Origin: Oscillospiraceae bacterium
GTDB lineage: Bacteria; Bacillota; Clostridia; Oscillospirales; Oscillospiraceae
Direction: 5' to 3'
NCBI GenBank assembly: GCA_902795045.1
Contig: CADBJU010000013.1
Span: 28,170 to 92,169, forward strand
Length of the DNA: 64,000 nucleotides
Notes under the pieces: generated by a model
Database searches by the model: none
What the model was told of the DNA's origin: nothing
Seen by the model: the letters and a program-made list of their open reading frames with translations, nothing else
Shown here: piece after piece, positions 43,176-50,840 of the stretch
How positions within the stretch are numbered: the stretch's first letter is position 1
Layout: every line of letters begins with the position of its first letter
Position numbers and translations under genes: made by a program

Positions 43176-43933
43176 TCACCAAACGAATCATCCCCTGCCT
43201 CGATGTGCGCGACGGCCGCGTGGTCAAGGGGGTCAACTTTCAGGGCCTGCGGGACCTGTCCTCACCCGTGGAGCTGGGAAAATACTACAGTGACAGCGGG
43301 GCAGACGAGCTGGTCTTCTACGACATCACCGCCTCCGCCGAGGGGCGCAGGCTCTTTACCGACGTGCTGACCGAGGTAGCCCGCACCATTTTCATCCCCC
43401 TCACCGTGGGCGGCGGCATTAATACGCTCGACGACTTTGACCGCGTGCTCAAATGCGGGGCGGACAAGGTCAGCGTCAATTCCGGCGCGATCCGGGACCC
43501 GAATCTCATCTTTGAGGCCGCCAAGCGCTACGGCGACCAGTGCGTGGTACTGTCGGCGGATGTCAAGCGCGTGGGCGGGGTGTTCCACGTCTTTGCCAGG
43601 GGCGGGCGCGAGGACACCGGCATGGAGGCCATCGCCTGGATCAAAAAGGGCGTGGAGCGCGGCGCGGGCGAGATTGTGTTAAACTCCATCGACACCGACG
43701 GGGTAAAGAAAGGCTTTGACCTCGAGATGCTGGACGCCGTGTGCAATGCGGTCTCCGTCCCGGTGATCGCCTCCGGCGGCGCGGGCGGCATCGACGATTT
43801 TGTCACGCTCTTCAAAACGCTTCCCAAGGTGGACGCGGGACTTGCCGCCTCTATCTTTCACTTCGGCGAGGTCACGATCCCTGACCTCAAGGCCGCGCTC
43901 AAAGAGAACAATATCCCCGTCAGAGAGGTATGA
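43172..43933 (+). CDS. hisF: Imidazole glycerol phosphate synthase, cyclase subunit
   Basis: 253 residues, the second barrel enzyme of the pathway. The catalytic Asp is in IIPCLDVRDGRVVKGVNFQG, the phosphate loop in LTVGGGINTLDDFDRVL, the second Asp in SIDTDGVKKGFDLEML, and the closing loop is ASGGAGGIDDFVTLF. It uses HisH-derived ammonia to give IGP and AICAR. It overlaps hisA and hisIE by ATGA. Confidence 0.96.
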   Translation: MITKRIIPCLDVRDGRVVKGVNFQGLRDLSSPVELGKYYSDSGADELVFYDITASAEGRRLFTDVLTEVARTIFIPLTVGGGINTLDDFDRVLKCGADKVSVNSGAIRDPNLIFEAAKRYGDQCVVLSADVKRVGGVFHVFARGGREDTGMEAIAWIKKGVERGAGEIVLNSIDTDGVKKGFDLEMLDAVCNAVSVPVIASGGAGGIDDFVTLFKTLPKVDAGLAASIFHFGEVTIPDLKAALKENNIPVREV

Positions 43934-44583
43934 ACATGGTAAACATTGATGAACTCAAATTCGACGAAAAGGGCCTGATCCCCGCCGTAGTGGTGGATTC
44001 CGTCACCAAAAAGGTACTGACGGTGGCCTATATGAACAGGGAGAGTTTGCAGATCTCCATGGAAAAGGAGCTGACCTGCTTCTGGTCGCGCTCGCGGCAG
44101 GAGCTGTGGCTCAAGGGGGAGACCAGCGGCAATTACCAGCACATCGTCTCCATCACCGCCGACTGCGATAAGGACGCCCTCGTCATAGTCGTGGAGCCGG
44201 ACGGCCCCGCCTGCCACCTGGGGACCTTCTCCTGCTTTGAAAACCCCGTCTGGCACAGCGACAGCCGCAGCGAGTTTTCGCTGGAGGGCCTGTATGAACT
44301 GCTCGAGGGCCGCAAGCGCGACATGCCCGAGGGGTCCTACACCAGCTATCTCTTCAACAAGGGCCTTGACAAGATCCTCAAAAAGGTGGGCGAGGAGTGC
44401 ACCGAGGTCATCATCGCCGCCAAGGCCGAGGACAGGAGGGAGACGGTCTATGAGATCGCCGATCTTGCCTACCATGTGATGGTGCTGATGGTCGAGGCCG
44501 GGATCAGCGTCGAGGACGTGCACAGGGAGCTTGCCTCCCGCCACGTGATCGACCACAAAGTCAAACAGGAGAAAATGACATGA
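43930..44583 (+). CDS. hisIE: Bifunctional PR-AMP cyclohydrolase / PR-ATP pyrophosphatase
   Basis: 217 residues. The HisI part (about 1-110) has LTCFWSRSRQELWLKGETSG and the metal-ligand stretch CDKDALVIVVEPDGPACH. The HisE part (about 120-217) has SYTSYLFNKGLDKILKKVGE and EVIIAAKAEDRRETVYEIAD. It carries out the second and third pathway steps. ATG 43930 overlaps hisF, but ATG 43936 fits the GAGAGGT site better, so the first two residues may not be made. Confidence 0.94.
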   Translation: MNMVNIDELKFDEKGLIPAVVVDSVTKKVLTVAYMNRESLQISMEKELTCFWSRSRQELWLKGETSGNYQHIVSITADCDKDALVIVVEPDGPACHLGTFSCFENPVWHSDSRSEFSLEGLYELLEGRKRDMPEGSYTSYLFNKGLDKILKKVGEECTEVIIAAKAEDRRETVYEIADLAYHVMVLMVEAGISVEDVHRELASRHVIDHKVKQEKMT

Positions 44584-45611
44584 AGATCAAAACAATCGGT
44601 GTCGTGAGCTTGTCCAGCGGTATGCTGGGCGAGGACTTTGCAAAGCGCCAGCGGGAGCTGGGCATCCAACGCCTTGAGGCTTACGGCATCAAGGTCAAGT
44701 TTATGACCAACGCCCTCAAGGGGATCGCGTACCTGAATGAGCACCCCGAGGCCCGGGCTGCGGATCTGATCGAGGCCTTTCAGGACCCGGAGGTCGACCT
44801 CATCATGACCGCCATCGGCGGGGACGATACCTACCGCCTGCTGCCGTACCTGTTCGGGCACGACGAACTCAAAAACGCAATCACCGACAAGCCCTTCCTC
44901 GGCTTCTCAGACACCACCGTCAACCACCTCATGCTCCACAAGCTGGGGCTCCCCACTCTCTACGGCCAGGCCTTCCTGACCGAAATCTGCGAGCTGGGGC
45001 CGGAGATGCTGCCCTACTCGCGGCAGTGCTTTGAGGAGCTGATCGAGACCGGGCGCATCGCGGAGGTCCGCCCCAGTGCCCTCTGGTATGAGGAGCACAA
45101 GAGCTTCGGGCCGGAGGAGTTCGGCGTCGCGCCCGCTGCCCACGAAAACGGCGGATTCGAGCTTTTGCAGGGCCCGGCGGTCTTTCGCGGCAAGATCCTC
45201 GGCGGCTGCATCTGCACGCTGTTCGATCTCTTCGACGGCGGGCGCTATGCCGATTCCCCGGCGCTGTGCGCCGAGTACGGCCTGTTCCCGAGTGCGGAGG
45301 ACTGGAAAGGCAAAATCCTCCTGCTGGAATCCAGCGAGGAGAGACCGAGCCCCGAGAAATACCGCACAGCGCTCATGCACCTGAAGAACGCGGGGGTCCT
45401 CGACGCGGTCAGCGGACTTCTCATCGGCAAGCCGCAGAACGAGGTATACGACCGGGAGTACCGCGAAGTCCTGCGCGAGGTCGTGGACGATCCAGCAAAG
45501 CCCATTGTCTGCAATCTCCCCATCGGCCACGCCTTGCCGCGCTGCATCCTCCCATTCGGCGTCGAGGCCGAGGTGGATGTGAACGAGCAGAGAATACGGT
45601 TTTTCTATTGA
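44580..45611 (+). CDS. S66-family peptidase (LD-carboxypeptidase/MccF-like)
   Basis: 343 residues. The nucleophile Ser lies in LGFSDTTVNHLMLHKLG (near 108-113), with the Glu in ILLLESSEERP and the His in NLPIGHALPRCILPFG; AIGGDDTYRLLPYL is the oxyanion-region motif. S66 enzymes cleave LD bonds of peptidoglycan peptides, or inactivate microcin C-type aminoacyl-nucleotides (MccF); the long insert fits the MccF-like branch. It overlaps hisIE by ATGA, so it is translated with the his operon although no known histidine step needs it. A terminator follows. Confidence 0.85.
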   Translation: MKIKTIGVVSLSSGMLGEDFAKRQRELGIQRLEAYGIKVKFMTNALKGIAYLNEHPEARAADLIEAFQDPEVDLIMTAIGGDDTYRLLPYLFGHDELKNAITDKPFLGFSDTTVNHLMLHKLGLPTLYGQAFLTEICELGPEMLPYSRQCFEELIETGRIAEVRPSALWYEEHKSFGPEEFGVAPAAHENGGFELLQGPAVFRGKILGGCICTLFDLFDGGRYADSPALCAEYGLFPSAEDWKGKILLLESSEERPSPEKYRTALMHLKNAGVLDAVSGLLIGKPQNEVYDREYREVLREVVDDPAKPIVCNLPIGHALPRCILPFGVEAEVDVNEQRIRFFY

Positions 45612-45618
45612 CAAATAT

Positions 45619-45652
45619 AAAAAATGTACGGCAGAGTTGCCGTACATTTTTT
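45619..45652. terminator. Bidirectional terminator
   Basis: Perfect 15-bp arms AAAAAATGTACGGCA (45619-45633) and TGCCGTACATTTTTT (45638-45652), usable from both the S66 gene and metG. Confidence 0.9.
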
Positions 45653-45679
45653 ATGTGAAAATTCAGTTGATACTGCCGA

Positions 45680-47632
45680 TCAGCAAAGCTGCGCGCCGGC
45701 GGGGACGGAGTCGTCAAGCATGATGAGATGCAGTTCCTCCTTACCGTCGACCTCGCGCACGGCGGACAGCAGCATGCCGTTGGACATCTGGCCCATCATC
45801 TTGCGCGGGGGCAGGTTCAGGATCGCGACCACGGTCTTGCCGACCAGGTCCTCGGGCTCATAGAACTTGTGGATGCCGGAGAGAATCTGACGCGGGGTGC
45901 CGCTGCCGTCGTCGAGCTGGAATTTCAATAATTTCTCGCTCTTCTTGACGGCCTCGCAGGAAATGACCTTGCACACGCGCATGTCGCATTTGGCAAACTC
46001 GTCGATGCTCACATCGGGCAGGACGGGATTGACCTTGACCTGTGGGCCCTTGGCGGCCTTCTCGGCCTGCTCCAGCTCCTCAAGCATCTTCGCCGCGTCG
46101 ATGCGGGGGAAGAGGGTCTCACCCTTGTGGACCTCGACATCGGCAGGCAAGGCACCGCAGGTGCAGGCAGAATCCCAGGTGCGCAGGGCTTCGTCCGCGC
46201 CGATCTGGTCAAAGGCTTTGGCGCAGCTTTCGGGGATGAAGGGCGTGAGCATCACAAGGGAGACGCGCAGGGCCTCGAGAAGGTTATACATGACGGTGGC
46301 AAGACGCGCCTTCTTCGCTTCGTCCTTGGCGAGGATCCAGGGGGCGGTCTCGTCGATATACTTGTTGGCGCGCTGGATAAGCTTGAAAATCTCTTCCAGG
46401 GCGAGGTGCGGCTGGAAGGCGTCCATCTGGGCTGCGTACTTTGCGGGGGCGGCCTTGATCATGGCGACGAGCTCATCGTCCAGGGCGTCCGCTTCGCGCT
46501 CCGCGGGGAGCTTGCCGCCAAAGTACTTCTCCACCATGGCGGTGGTGCGGGAGACCAGGTTGCCGAGGTCGTTTGCAAGGTCGGTGTTGATCGTGGAGAT
46601 CAAAAGCTCATTGGAGAAGTTGCCGTCGGAGCCGAAGGGGAAGGTGCGCAGCAGGAAGAAGCGCAGCGCGTCCACGCCGAACTTGTCCGCCAGCACGTAG
46701 GGATCCACCACGTTGCCCTTGGACTTGGACATCTTGCCGCCGTCGATGACGAGCCAGCCGTGGCCGTAGACCTTCTTGGGCATGGGCTCGCCGAGGCTCA
46801 TGAGCATGGCGGGCCAGATGATGGAGTGGAAGCGGACGATCTCCTTGCCAACGATGTGCACGGCCGGCCAGTACTTCTTGTAATCGTCGTAGCGGTCATT
46901 CATGTAGCCGAGGGCGGTGATGTAGTTGGACAGGGCGTCCACCCACACATAGACCACATGGCCCGGGTCGAAGTCCACGGGCACGCCCCAGGAGAAGCTG
47001 GTGCGGGAGACGCACAGATCCTCAAGGCCGGGCTTGATGAAGTTGTTGATCATCTCATTGACGCGGGAGGCGGGCTCGAGGAAGTCGCCGGTCTCCAGCA
47101 GCTCCTGCACGGGCTTTGCGTACTTGGAGAGACGGAAGAAGTAGGCCTCCTCTTCAGCGTCGTGGACGGGACGGCCGCAGTCGGGGCACATGCCGTTTAC
47201 AAGCTGGCTCTCGGTCCAGAAGCTCTCACAGGGGGTGCAGTACTTGCCCTTGTAAGAGCCCTTGTAGATGTCACCCTTCTCGTACATCTTCTTGAAGATG
47301 CGCTGGATGGACTGGACGTGGTAGTCGTCGGTGGTGCGGATAAAGCGGTCGTTGGAGATGTTCATCAGCTTCCACAGGTCCAGGATGCCGCCCTCGCCCT
47401 CTACAATGCGGTCGACGAACTCCTTGGGGGTGATGCCGGCGGCCTTGGCCTTCTCTTCGATCTTCTGGCCGTGCTCGTCGGTGCCGGTGAGGAACATCAC
47501 GTCATAGCCGCGCAGCCTTTTGTAGCGGGCAAAGGCGTCGGTGGCGACGGTGCAGTAGGTGTGGCCGATGTGCAGCTTGTCCGAGGGGTAGTAGATGGGG
47601 GTCGTGATGTAAAAGGTCGGTTTGTTTTCCAT
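45680..47632 (-). CDS. metG: Methionyl-tRNA synthetase
   Basis: 650 residues. The class I signatures are YPSDKLHIGHTYCT (HIGH) near 15-28 and GGKMSKSKGNVVDP (KMSKS) near 297. A zinc knuckle (CTPCESFW and CPDCGRPV) lies near 127-150. A C-terminal EMAP-II/Trbp111-type tRNA-binding domain covers about 545-650 (DMRVCKVISCEAVKKSEKL). GGAGAG precedes ATG 47632. No T-box is visible upstream; a palindromic repeat lies in the 120-bp gap. Confidence 0.96.
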   Translation of the reverse strand: MENKPTFYITTPIYYPSDKLHIGHTYCTVATDAFARYKRLRGYDVMFLTGTDEHGQKIEEKAKAAGITPKEFVDRIVEGEGGILDLWKLMNISNDRFIRTTDDYHVQSIQRIFKKMYEKGDIYKGSYKGKYCTPCESFWTESQLVNGMCPDCGRPVHDAEEEAYFFRLSKYAKPVQELLETGDFLEPASRVNEMINNFIKPGLEDLCVSRTSFSWGVPVDFDPGHVVYVWVDALSNYITALGYMNDRYDDYKKYWPAVHIVGKEIVRFHSIIWPAMLMSLGEPMPKKVYGHGWLVIDGGKMSKSKGNVVDPYVLADKFGVDALRFFLLRTFPFGSDGNFSNELLISTINTDLANDLGNLVSRTTAMVEKYFGGKLPAEREADALDDELVAMIKAAPAKYAAQMDAFQPHLALEEIFKLIQRANKYIDETAPWILAKDEAKKARLATVMYNLLEALRVSLVMLTPFIPESCAKAFDQIGADEALRTWDSACTCGALPADVEVHKGETLFPRIDAAKMLEELEQAEKAAKGPQVKVNPVLPDVSIDEFAKCDMRVCKVISCEAVKKSEKLLKFQLDDGSGTPRQILSGIHKFYEPEDLVGKTVVAILNLPPRKMMGQMSNGMLLSAVREVDGKEELHLIMLDDSVPAGAQLC

Positions 47633-47668
47633 GCTCTTCTCTCCTGTATGCGTAATTGTTTGTAGCAG

Positions 47669-47745
47669 CTGTCATCCCGCGGGCGGTGAAGGATCTCCCG
47701 GATAAGCATCCCATACGGGATCCTTCGCTTTGCTCAGGATGACAG
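47669..47745. repeat. Palindromic CTGTCATCC repeat element
   Basis: Ends CTGTCATCC (47669-47677) and GGATGACAG (47737-47745) are perfectly inverted, with a second inner pair GAAGGATC / GATCCTTC. There is no coding capacity. The right arm matches the repeat at 28410-28439. It sits between metG and the VanW-type gene. Confidence 0.7.
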
Positions 47746-47753
47746 AATCATAC

Positions 47754-49391
47754 TTACAGATAAAGGTCCCGCTCCTGGGGCTTGTCGTTGTTGAAGGCGT
47801 CGCTCAGGCGTTTGTCCACGCCGTCGGGCCACTCGATGTTTTCATCGTGGAAGTAGTAGACGCCCGAGTTTGCCCGCGAGGTATCGAGGTAGTTTCCGTC
47901 CAGATCGTACATGTCGCTGTAGGTGGTGACGCTGTTGCCGATCTGCACATCCGTGTACTCGCTGTCGTACACCGGCTCGACCACCGTGCGCAGCTGGACC
48001 TTGATGCCGTCAAAGTCCGTGCCCCAGAGCTCCACCACGAGGGAGCTTTCATCCTCATTGAGGTAGGCCGCGATCTTGACGGGCAGCTCCCGGTCGTTGC
48101 GGAACTTGTAGTCCGGCCCGCCCCAGCTGACCGTGGCGTCCATGCCGTAGTCGAGGTAGCCCACCTTGAAGTAGTGGTTGGTGCGGGAGAGGATCTTCAT
48201 GCGGGCGTAGAGCGAGGCGCTGTAGAGGGTAGAGGACACCTGGCAGATGCCGCCGCCGAGCTCAGGCACCACCTGGCCGTCGGAATAGGCGTCGGCGTAC
48301 TGGAAGCCCGCCTCCTCGGTGCGCTTGCCGACAACTTCGTTGTACGAAAAGGTCTCACCCGGCAGGAGGATCAGCCCGTCGAGCTTTGCCGCCGCAAGGC
48401 GGATGTTGTTGATGCGCTCGGCGGTGGAGCCCGCATAGTAGGTCATCTGCGCGCCCAGCAGGTCGCGGAACAGCAGCTCCTTGAGCTGAGCCGCCGTAAA
48501 CTCGGGCTGAGTCATGGTCAGCGGGACGATGACCTGCTCGCCGAGGTTGGCATTGCGCCAGAGCTGCACAGCCTCCTCCACGCCGAAGGACACGCCCACG
48601 GTCTCGGGCATGACCTCGAAGGTCTCGGAGTACCAGGCGTTGGCGGGCTCGACCGCGACCTCGGCATAGATCTGCTCAAAGTTCGGCATCGCAGGCTCGC
48701 GCAGGAGCGTTTCATAGCGGATCGCCTGCTCGCCCGAACGCAGGGCCGTTTCGATGGCCTTGTACAGCCCGTCGGTGTCCAGCTCCACGCCGCCCGCGCC
48801 CTTGTAGAGCGTGAGGCGCGCGTTTTCCAGATCGGCGGCGTAGGCGGGGCGGTTGAGGTTCGTGTTCAGCGCCCGGATGCCCTCGTCCATGCAGGAGCGG
48901 ATATACGCCTCGTCCAGAGGCATTTGCTCCATCTCGATGGTCGTGGGGGCAAGGCGGCTCTTCACCGCGGCCCAGAGGTTTGCGAACACATTCGTGCCGT
49001 GACCCGGGGCATAGGCGAGATCCACCGCAGCCTCCCGGCTCAGTACCGCGCCGGAGCGCAGGTAATCCACCCAGAAGCCCGCGCCCGCAGGCAGGGAAAC
49101 AGCTAAGCTCTCGCCCGCGTGGGCGTCAAAGCCCGATGCCCGCAGGGCGTCGCTTGCTTCCTCGCGCGTCATGCCGCCCACGAGCACCCGGCCCACATAG
49201 GTATTGGGCAGGATGTGCTTGTCCACGGACACCTTGTAGCCCCAAACGCCCGCGCCGCACACCAGCAGCGCCGCCACCAGCAGCACGATCACCAGCGTCA
49301 CCAGCGCGCGCCTGAAGGGATTGCGCTTCGGCTTTTTCTTCGGGGCGCTCTCGTTTTTGTTGTTCAGCAGCTTGTCAAAGTTGTCGCTCAT
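47754..49391 (-). CDS. VanW family surface protein
   Basis: 545 residues: a short basic cytoplasmic N-terminus (KKKPKRNPFRR), one membrane anchor (about 29-52), and two peptidoglycan-binding-4-like domains (about 80-330). A C-terminal VanW domain follows (LLPGETFSYNEVVGKRTEEA, GQVVPELGGGICQVSSTLY, SRTNHYFKVGY). VanW-domain proteins occur widely in Firmicutes, in and outside vancomycin-resistance clusters; biochemical function is unsettled, probably cell-wall related. Its ATG overlaps the hemW stop by 4 bp. Confidence 0.88.
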   Translation of the reverse strand: MSDNFDKLLNNKNESAPKKKPKRNPFRRALVTLVIVLLVAALLVCGAGVWGYKVSVDKHILPNTYVGRVLVGGMTREEASDALRASGFDAHAGESLAVSLPAGAGFWVDYLRSGAVLSREAAVDLAYAPGHGTNVFANLWAAVKSRLAPTTIEMEQMPLDEAYIRSCMDEGIRALNTNLNRPAYAADLENARLTLYKGAGGVELDTDGLYKAIETALRSGEQAIRYETLLREPAMPNFEQIYAEVAVEPANAWYSETFEVMPETVGVSFGVEEAVQLWRNANLGEQVIVPLTMTQPEFTAAQLKELLFRDLLGAQMTYYAGSTAERINNIRLAAAKLDGLILLPGETFSYNEVVGKRTEEAGFQYADAYSDGQVVPELGGGICQVSSTLYSASLYARMKILSRTNHYFKVGYLDYGMDATVSWGGPDYKFRNDRELPVKIAAYLNEDESSLVVELWGTDFDGIKVQLRTVVEPVYDSEYTDVQIGNSVTTYSDMYDLDGNYLDTSRANSGVYYFHDENIEWPDGVDKRLSDAFNNDKPQERDLYL

Positions 49392-50662
49392 GATTCCTCA
49401 GTCTTTTGTTTCTGTTGTTGATAAAGCTCGGCAAAGAGCTCCTCCTCGCCCTTGGGCAAATCTACCCGCTTTGCCGCGTACTCCGCGTCCTGGATCCAGG
49501 GCGCGCCCTCGATGCGGCCGCTGGCCTGGGTCTCGAGCATGATGCCGATGAGGGTGTTGGAGATGAGAAAGCCCGGCACCGTGAAGGCGTAGCGGTCCTC
49601 GGTCTGCTTAACCCAGCCCTTTTCCTTGAACGCCTCCAGCACCTGCCCGATGGGGCGCCAGTCGCACTGAGTGCGGGTGACGTAGTCATAGCGGGAGATA
49701 CCGCGGGCGGTGCGCATGCCGAGCATGACATACTCCACCGCACGCTCGAGGGGGCTTATCTCCTCATACTCGTCCACGATGCTCACCTTGCGGTGTACAC
49801 CGGAGATATATTCCCGCAGGTCCTTGATATAGCTGTAGCGGACATTGCCCACACAGGAGTGGGCACCGGGGCCGAAGCTGATATAGTCGTCCATGTTCCA
49901 GTATTTGAGGTTGTGGCGCGATTCAAAGCCCGGGGCGGAGAAGTTGGAGATCTCGTACTGCTTATACCCGTAGCGCTCCAGCATTTCGACGGCGTAAGAG
50001 TACATGTCCGCCTGCTCGTCGTCGTCCGGCAATATGGGGGAGTCCTTGTATTCCCGGTACATTCTGGTGCCCGGCTCCAATTTCAGGCCGTAGCAGGAGA
50101 TGTGTTCGGGGTGCATCTCGACGATCTTGGCCAGGGTGTCGGCCCAGTCCCGCCTGGTCTGGCTGGGCAGACCGTACATGAGGTCGAGGCTGATGTTGTC
50201 AAAGCCCGCCTCCCGCGCGTCCCGGAAGGCCTTCTGGGCCTGCTGGAAGCTGTGCCGCCGTCCGATGAGCTTTAATAAGTTGTTGTCCGTGGCCTGGACG
50301 CCGATGGATATTCTGTTGACGCCCTCCTGCCGCAGCAGCTTCAGTGCCGCGGGGCTGAGGGAATCGGGATTGCACTCCACACTGATTTCGCCGTCGAGGC
50401 GCACGTTTCCGTTGAGCTTGAGCTGGTCGAGGATCTGCACCAGGCGGTCGGCCCCGTAGAAGCTGGGGGTGCCGCCGCCGAAGTAGATGGAATCCACCTC
50501 ATAGCTTTTGATGGAGTGGGACGATTCCCGTATATGCTCGATCAGCGCCTTCTGGTACTCCGGCATCAGATGGTCGCAGCCCGCGAGAGAGTAAAAGTCG
50601 CAGTAGCTGCACTTCGAGGCACAGAAGGGGATGTGGATATAGATTCCGAGTCTTGGTCTCAT
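49388..50662 (-). CDS. hemW: Radical SAM heme chaperone HemW
   Basis: 424 residues. The radical SAM cluster motif is IPFCASKCSYCDF near 10-22. It is followed by YFGGGTPSF, ISVECNPDS, RISIGVQ, SLDLMYGLPSQT and the HemN C-terminal domain. HemW-type proteins lack the extra substrate-binding region of true HemN and deliver heme; a coproporphyrinogen-like activity is unlikely. ATG 50662 is chosen (CAGGAG upstream) over the longer frame, which runs through repeat DNA. Coupled to the VanW-type gene. Confidence 0.9.
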   Translation of the reverse strand: MRPRLGIYIHIPFCASKCSYCDFYSLAGCDHLMPEYQKALIEHIRESSHSIKSYEVDSIYFGGGTPSFYGADRLVQILDQLKLNGNVRLDGEISVECNPDSLSPAALKLLRQEGVNRISIGVQATDNNLLKLIGRRHSFQQAQKAFRDAREAGFDNISLDLMYGLPSQTRRDWADTLAKIVEMHPEHISCYGLKLEPGTRMYREYKDSPILPDDDEQADMYSYAVEMLERYGYKQYEISNFSAPGFESRHNLKYWNMDDYISFGPGAHSCVGNVRYSYIKDLREYISGVHRKVSIVDEYEEISPLERAVEYVMLGMRTARGISRYDYVTRTQCDWRPIGQVLEAFKEKGWVKQTEDRYAFTVPGFLISNTLIGIMLETQASGRIEGAPWIQDAEYAAKRVDLPKGEEELFAELYQQQKQKTEES

Positions 50663-50686
50663 AGGGCAACTCCTGAGATCTTTCTT

Positions 50687-50829
50687 GCCTCCCCCAGCCG
50701 CTTGCGGCGTTTGGGGGAGGGGGACCGCTTCAGCGGTGGAAGGGGTATGCAAATCGTCGCACAGCCCTCTCCGTCACGGCGCTTGCGGGGCCGCGCCGTG
50801 CCACCTCCCCCAGAGGGGGAGGGGAGGCA
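50687..50829. repeat. GC-rich palindromic intergenic repeat
   Basis: GCCTCCCCC at the left and GGGGGAGGGGAGGC at the right are inverted ends. Inside are the hairpins CCCCCAGCCGC/GCGGCGTTTGGGGG and GTCACGGCGC/GCGCCGTGCCA. The wording CCGTCACGGC...CCACCTCCC recurs at 60618-60766 and in part at 15006-15058. No gene. Confidence 0.6.
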
Positions 50830-50840
50830 GGCGGTTCAGC

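Noticed and set aside
46127-47665. 512-codon open frame antisense to metG
   Set aside because: Shadow; metG has HIGH and KMSKS motifs in the sense frame.
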